Assembly (NCBI GenBank): GCA_907165065.1
Contig: OU015527.1
Span: forward strand, 19,233,686 to 19,297,685
Length of the DNA: 64,000 nt
Direction: 5' to 3'
Source: Caprimulgus europaeus
Lineage: Eukaryota; Chordata; Aves; Caprimulgiformes; Caprimulgidae
The notes below the pieces were generated by a model. It had not been told where the DNA came from and made no database searches. It was given only the letters and a program-made list of their open reading frames with translations. Shown here piece after piece: positions 58,762 through 64,000 of the stretch; the stretch's first letter is position 1; every line of letters starts with the position of its first letter. The translations under genes and the position numbers were made by a program.

Positions 58762-60830
58762 GTCACTATTTGCATAGGTTCAGAGTTGGTTTGGTTGTGC
58801 ATTGTGTGTTTGATTTTTTGTGTGTGTGTGCATTTTTTTTCCCCCAAGATTGCTACTAAGAAAATAGGAAGAAATTAGAAATGCAATTTTTGTCACTCCT
58901 AGTTGACTACTTCTGGATATGTTAAATGTATATATATTTATAAGATGCATTGTACATTCGGCTATCAGTTGTTCCTTCATATTGAAGGAACCATTGATGT
59001 GTACTATAGAGCAGCATTATTGTCAGGACTTAAGGTGTCAATTTGAATCCAACTCATGGTCAGCATTTGGAAGGACAGGGGTTTATATTTTCTTACAATT
59101 CCTTTTAAAATAGATGAAAATGAGTTATTAACAGATAAAAGTCCATTTGTCATAAAAAGATAAATTCTTAACATTTCATAGTCAGAAATCTTTAAGTATC
59201 AAGTACATTTTTACAGTTTGGATAACTGAAAAACCAGGCAGCATGAAAGACATAGACATGAAAAAACTGACAGCAATATTTACTTTCTGGTTTCCACATT
59301 ACACCTCTACTTTTAAACACTATACTGAACAGAACAGTTCAAGCACCTCTGTGTGATTTAATCATTCTGGCTACAGAGGTAGTGAGTGGTTAGTCAAGTA
59401 AACACAGTCCTGTCAGTTCCCATACAAGACAGAAAACAACCACAGTAAAGTTGTTATGATAAGTATGTATACTGTGTGTTTTGGCTTTTGGTTTGTTGTT
59501 TTTCTTTTTTTGTTGTTGTTTTTGTTTTTGTTTGGTTTGCTACTTGCTTTTACAAAGGGCTAAAATAATGGCTGATTTTTATAAGCCAGTCTTGTCTTGA
59601 GAGATTCAGGCAAGACTGCGAAAATCTACTGCACATGTGTCATAAAGAAAAACGTGCTCTCCATAGGTTAGATAACAAACTGCTTAACAACCTTGCACTC
59701 TCTGGGAAGCTGTAAATATATACTTTGCAAACTGAAGCTCTTGGGAGGTCTGAGAATGGACACTCCTCTGTACAGTTACTGGTTTTGTCACAAGTACTTG
59801 TTGATATCTGCTGTTCATGTTAACAGTGCAGCTCTGTGATTACTTGCTGTAGTCAGTTATCTACAAATATTGTTTGAAACAGGTAGAGCTAGAAAATTTT
59901 ATCAGCTTCCTGGATGTGTTAGTTCCTTCTTGTGAAATAAAAAAGCAGGCTATTTCAGCAGAATGGAGCAATTCAATAACAGCTCAATTCATTATCTGGA
60001 AGGAGGGTGCAATTCTACAGTTTAGTATACCTAGGACAAGAATAGTGGTAAAGATTAAGAAAGAAATATCATTTGAAATGAAACATTAGGTTAAAATGCA
60101 ACTGAATTCTAGGAGTTCTAGGGAAAAAAGCAGTGGGAAATCAATAATCCTTTTTAATACTGTGTGTTAGAATGCTTTATTGTGGATGTAGTCATAATGA
60201 TATAAGCGCAGCAAGGACTGTATCTGGAGATTGTATCTTCCATTAGGCCTTTTTTCCTAGTATTAGGTGGCATACCAGAATTAAAGTGTATTTACTGGAT
60301 CCAAAAGTCCTCCTTCAGGGTTGATCTGATCACCTTGAAAATGATATGAAGCTTATTGAGTACTGTTATCTGTGCACTGCCTGTTTGCATTGCCATCTAC
60401 TAGTTTGTTGTAGTTCATGAAACAGTTTATGCTAAGCTGTGGTCATGATGTCTTGTTCATGTCAACCCCTGTGCCACAGCCTAGTTGCTTAAATGATGAC
60501 TCGGGCACTTCAAAATGTATGTCTCAATGGTACCTTGGAAGCTGGCTAATTCAACAGGTGCCATATGTTTATCTGTATCGGATGGCTGCTGAGTCTGGAG
60601 TAGGGTTTCATCCCTACTTGAATGGCCCTGCAAATATGCCTAGGTTTCTTATACAAGATTACCAAGATGATAACTTCCAAAATGAGTATTTTCAGTGTAG
60701 TAGAATCTGAATTCAGACAAATACTTCAATTCTAATAGGCAGCTATCATTTCAGGCATAATTGCAATTTAAAAGACAATCGTATTTCTGTTCCTCCATGT
60801 GTCTTTTTTGTCTCTGTCTCACAAATCTAA

Positions 60831-60910
60831 CTGACCCTGCTTGAGCAAGGGAGTTGGACTAGATGAACCCAAGAGGTACGTGCCAACCTAATCTATTCTG
60901 TGATTCTGTG
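60831..60910 (+). mobile_element. CR1 3' end fragment (copy L)
   Basis: An 80-bp CR1 terminus: CTGACCCTGCTTGAGCAAGG, GAGTTGGACTAGATGAACCC and the terminal repeat ATTCTGTGATTCTGTG. The terminal-repeat variant with G differs from copies B and D, indicating another subfamily. Confidence 0.88.
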
Positions 60911-63900
60911 TTCACATTCATGTGAATCAGATGTGCTCAAGCTCCCTCAATAAACTATCATGTCTAATAAGGTCTTCCCATTCTAATAACCCCATCCTGT
61001 GTGTAAGATCCAACTTAATAGTGGACAGCCTTCTATGAAATATTAGAACAAGAAAAATGAGAACACTTTATTTGCAAGATAAACAGACATGGTTTACAGA
61101 TTTTTAGTGAGCTGACAGTACTGTACCACATGAATGTAGATTTAAGCTACACGTTCTAATTAACAGGCATCTGTTCAGCTTCTTAGGATTTTAGTGTGAT
61201 CATTAAAGCCTTTGTTAATATTTCAGGTTATATGAATGCAAACTTCTCAGAGCTTAAAAAACTTCTTTAAATAAGCACATCAACCACTTGTTTCAAGGGT
61301 ACTGTAGAAGCATCCACAGATAAGAAGTTTCTTTCCCTAACTGAGGCAGGCTTGACAGACTCTGAAGTACATATGCAGAACTTGGAATGATTGCTGACAC
61401 ATTCCATAACGACTAACCACTTTGCAGTTGTGACAGGTAGTGAATCCTTTGCCAGCAAGGCACTGAGTGTATAACTGGAAATGGCTGTTTGTTTAATGAC
61501 AATGTTTAGCTATGCCAAATGATAAAGCAGGGCAAACGGTAAACCAGAAGATTCAAGCTGAAAGTTCTTGTTAATTACATCTTTAGAAAGCATGACAAAT
61601 GGGTAATCAATAAAACAAAAAGCACTTGGCAATTACATTGGTATACAACTTAAGACACTTGTAAGTAATATTATAGCATTAGCAATTATTAGACGGTTAA
61701 TTATTGACAATAAGTACTTGGCAAAACAGTAAAGAATACTTAATTATTTCTTACTATTAAAGAGGTATCAAATTAGCTACTTTGTTAGTTTTTGCATCCC
61801 TAATACTGTATAAAATGAAACATAAAATTTATTAATGCACTGTTAACACAAGTGCTTTTAATAGTTAAAGACATCTTAGTTCACAGCATTCTTGAGTCTT
61901 GTACAACTACAGTGAAAGACAGCAACATAAAACACAGCAAAAATAAACTGTAACATAATGACTGAGTTTTTGCAATGTAAGCAGCAGTCTCACTTTGCCA
62001 CAAATCATCTCAGTAAGATTTTTTATAATTTATTTTAAGTACATGTAGACTTAAGCCGAATCTCAGCAATTTTGGATAATTTTTAGCCTTAGCCTTCCCA
62101 TTAGATAAAGATTGCAGAGATTATAACAGGAATCATTGACACACATACACTTCCATATTTTAAAGTCAGAAGTAGCTCAAGATACAAAAATTATTTACAC
62201 TGAAATACAGCTAATGGAGTGTCACTGAATACTCTCAGTTTGCCTCCAAATGATGTAGAAGTTCTGAGCAGTTCTACCTGGTCACATTAGTTTGGTATTG
62301 GTAGTTGTCTGGCCTATCTCCTAACTAATGATTACACTTCTCTTAACACAAGACTCACAGTACCAACAACAATCACATACAAAGCCTAGTCCTGCAGAGA
62401 GTGGGAAAATTTACCTGTCGAATAATAGCTTTTGGTATTTTAGTTATAATAAGAATGGTTGCTCCACCCCTGTGTACAGTTAGTCATTTTAGCCACTTTA
62501 TTAAATAAGCAGTTTTGTAACTACGTGTGCTCACCTTGAAATCTGAATAGTAACTGTTGCTTCTTATGTTGAGGTTAGTTACCATTACAAAGTTTAGTGG
62601 GAAAAAAGAAAAAAAGTGTTCCAACCATCTTGTTCTATCACTTTCTGCATCAAGAAATATCAAAGCTGAGTATGCATTAATTTTATTAGGACAGTATTTT
62701 CTGCCATTAAACATAGTTTTCCTGTATCTTAATTTAAATAAGTGATCAATGATTTGTTTAGAATGTTAATGAGTACATCAGAGAAAAATTTTGTGTTTCC
62801 AATAGCTTAAGGGTACTGTAAGTGTACAGAAAACTCCTGAGAACTCTATTATAAACCAATTTGTTTCAGAATTCCTAAGTCTAAGTGTGGGTTTTGGTTT
62901 CTATTTCTTTAATATCAGTATTAGCCTGTCAGTGTATCTAGGAGAGTTTACTGTATTTTCTATGTTTTGTAGAGTATGTACTCGAGATATTATGAGGATT
63001 AGAAAAAAACAAACCACAATAAAACGTCATCCACAAGGAGGGGAAAGGTAAACGAATATCTGGGGTTTTATAAGCTAGGTGCAGCATGAAGGACTACATC
63101 TTAAACTGCCATATAGTTATTAGCATCTGTTCTTTTGGAAAGTGATAGTTATGGAAGTTGAAAAACATTTAAAAGGCTTCTTTGGAAAAATGAAGAGCTA
63201 ATGGATTGTAACAGAAATAAAGACAAGTCTGGGGCCCTGAGACATCTGAGCATCCCTCATCTGCTCTCAGTCTAGCTTTACATTTCTTGTAACTTAGGTA
63301 AATTGGAAATAGAGTGACTGCATCTGGAAGTCCTTGTTGAAGTAAATTAAAGTGATACTCTGTTCTGTACTGTTGTTTTTTTGCAAAGCCAGAGAAGTCT
63401 TTCCAGCTGGGATCCAAATGTTGTGTATTAAAATTATTGTGCTTTGACTGAAAGAAATCTGAGAAGAAAAATACTGTTGCATATTTTCTACTGTTAGGAA
63501 ATAGTTTCTCCACTCTGTTGATCAAAATCACTGCAAAATACAGTACTATTTCTCAACCAAGGTTCTTGAGAAAAACTGATAAATTAATATTAATTATCTT
63601 TCATGGTGTTCAATGCAAGATCTGTGGTAGTATTCTTGGTAATAATATGGAGTGATAGGCACTAAAAATATTACTGGAACTGTATGCATGGTGAGAACTA
63701 TTTATATTTGTATACAGTTAGCAAATACATGTATCTGTTCTTTACACAACAGGGATAAAGAAATGCAACTGGCTGACAAAATTTGCTGGTAACAGCAAAG
63801 GGTACTGAAAAGAAAATATGAAAAACTTTATTCCAGAGTTCATGCAGAAGGCAGATCATTAGGTCATATATTTTGAGATGACTTAATCTGATGAACACTG

Positions 63901-64000
63901 TCTTGGAGCACCAGTGGATGAGTATGTAGACTGTACAGAAGTTTAGCACAGAAATGAAGGGAAGATTAAGATAACTACTACTAGACATGTGCAGTGAAGC
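60911..64000. other. Unassigned AT-rich sequence
   Basis: No gene, element or notable simple repeat is recognised to the end of the window. The frame at 63169-63531 (minus) has no recognised domain. Confidence 0.6.

Larger units (their letters stand above)
52819..60830. other. Unassigned AT-rich sequence with simple repeats
   Basis: Eight kilobases without a recognised gene or element. Landmarks are a hairpin at 53233-53266, a less AT-rich block at about 53560-54070, T17 at 58745-58761, (TG)n at 58819-58830 and a T/G-rich run at 59487-59540. The frames at 53623-53934 (minus) and 60417-60710 (plus) have mixed composition but no domain I recognise. Confidence 0.55.

Noticed and set aside
1-64000. 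CRISPR arrays, bacterial operons, phage modules or a new defence system
   Set aside because: The DNA has vertebrate retrotransposons throughout, no dense coding and no spaced direct repeats. Nothing supports a prokaryotic system.

Overview
The window looks like non-coding, AT-rich nuclear DNA from a bird. Two things point there. First, at least thirteen fragments of CR1-type LINEs are recognisable by their reverse transcriptase remnants and by the short 3' terminal repeat ATTCTATGATTCTATG (no poly(A) tail). Second, six LTRs match long terminal repeat types that I know from bird genomes. CR1 also occurs in turtles and crocodilians, so 'bird' rests on the combination and on memory of these LTR types, not on a database search. 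I found no intact gene, tRNA, rRNA, CRISPR array or bacterial-type operon. The stretch is best read as intergenic or intronic DNA.

Layout. 1-1.1 kb holds a possible old LTR-like relic. 1.58-2.53 kb is a minus-strand CR1. 4.79-5.53 kb is a truncated, minus-oriented LTR with an internal minisatellite. 6.29-6.37 kb is one candidate signal-peptide exon. 9.30-9.87 kb is an old solo LTR. 13.78-15.89 kb is a plus-strand CR1 split by a 633-bp solo LTR, with a perfect 5-bp target duplication. 16.8-18.82 kb is a second plus-strand CR1 abutting an inverted CR1 piece and a minus LTR. 21.25-22.10 kb is a CR1 closely related to the 15 kb copy. 29.46-30.41, 35.91-36.38 and 40.53-41.02 kb are further CR1 fragments. 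43.56-44.71 kb is a 1.15-kb LTR of the same family as the 4.8 kb copy. 46.62-47.57 kb is a minus CR1 split by a 385-bp LTR with a perfect 5-bp duplication. Short CR1 3' ends lie at 22.5, 49.6, 52.5 and 60.9 kb. The rest is unassigned AT-rich sequence with simple repeats and a few perfect hairpins.

How the parts relate. Nothing here works as a pathway; the interest is in insertion history. Two LTRs landed inside CR1 copies, so their order is readable. Three LTR types share one core-promoter cassette (CGTCATG-CTCAGTAT-TATA) and a U5 motif close to TTATCTCAACCC, which suggests one retroviral lineage (probably ERVL-like, given the 5-bp target duplications). None of the four CR1 copies that reach the reverse transcriptase FADD motif keeps it intact. 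The only hint of host coding sequence is the weak exon candidate at 6.3 kb, plus an even weaker one at 9.95 kb.
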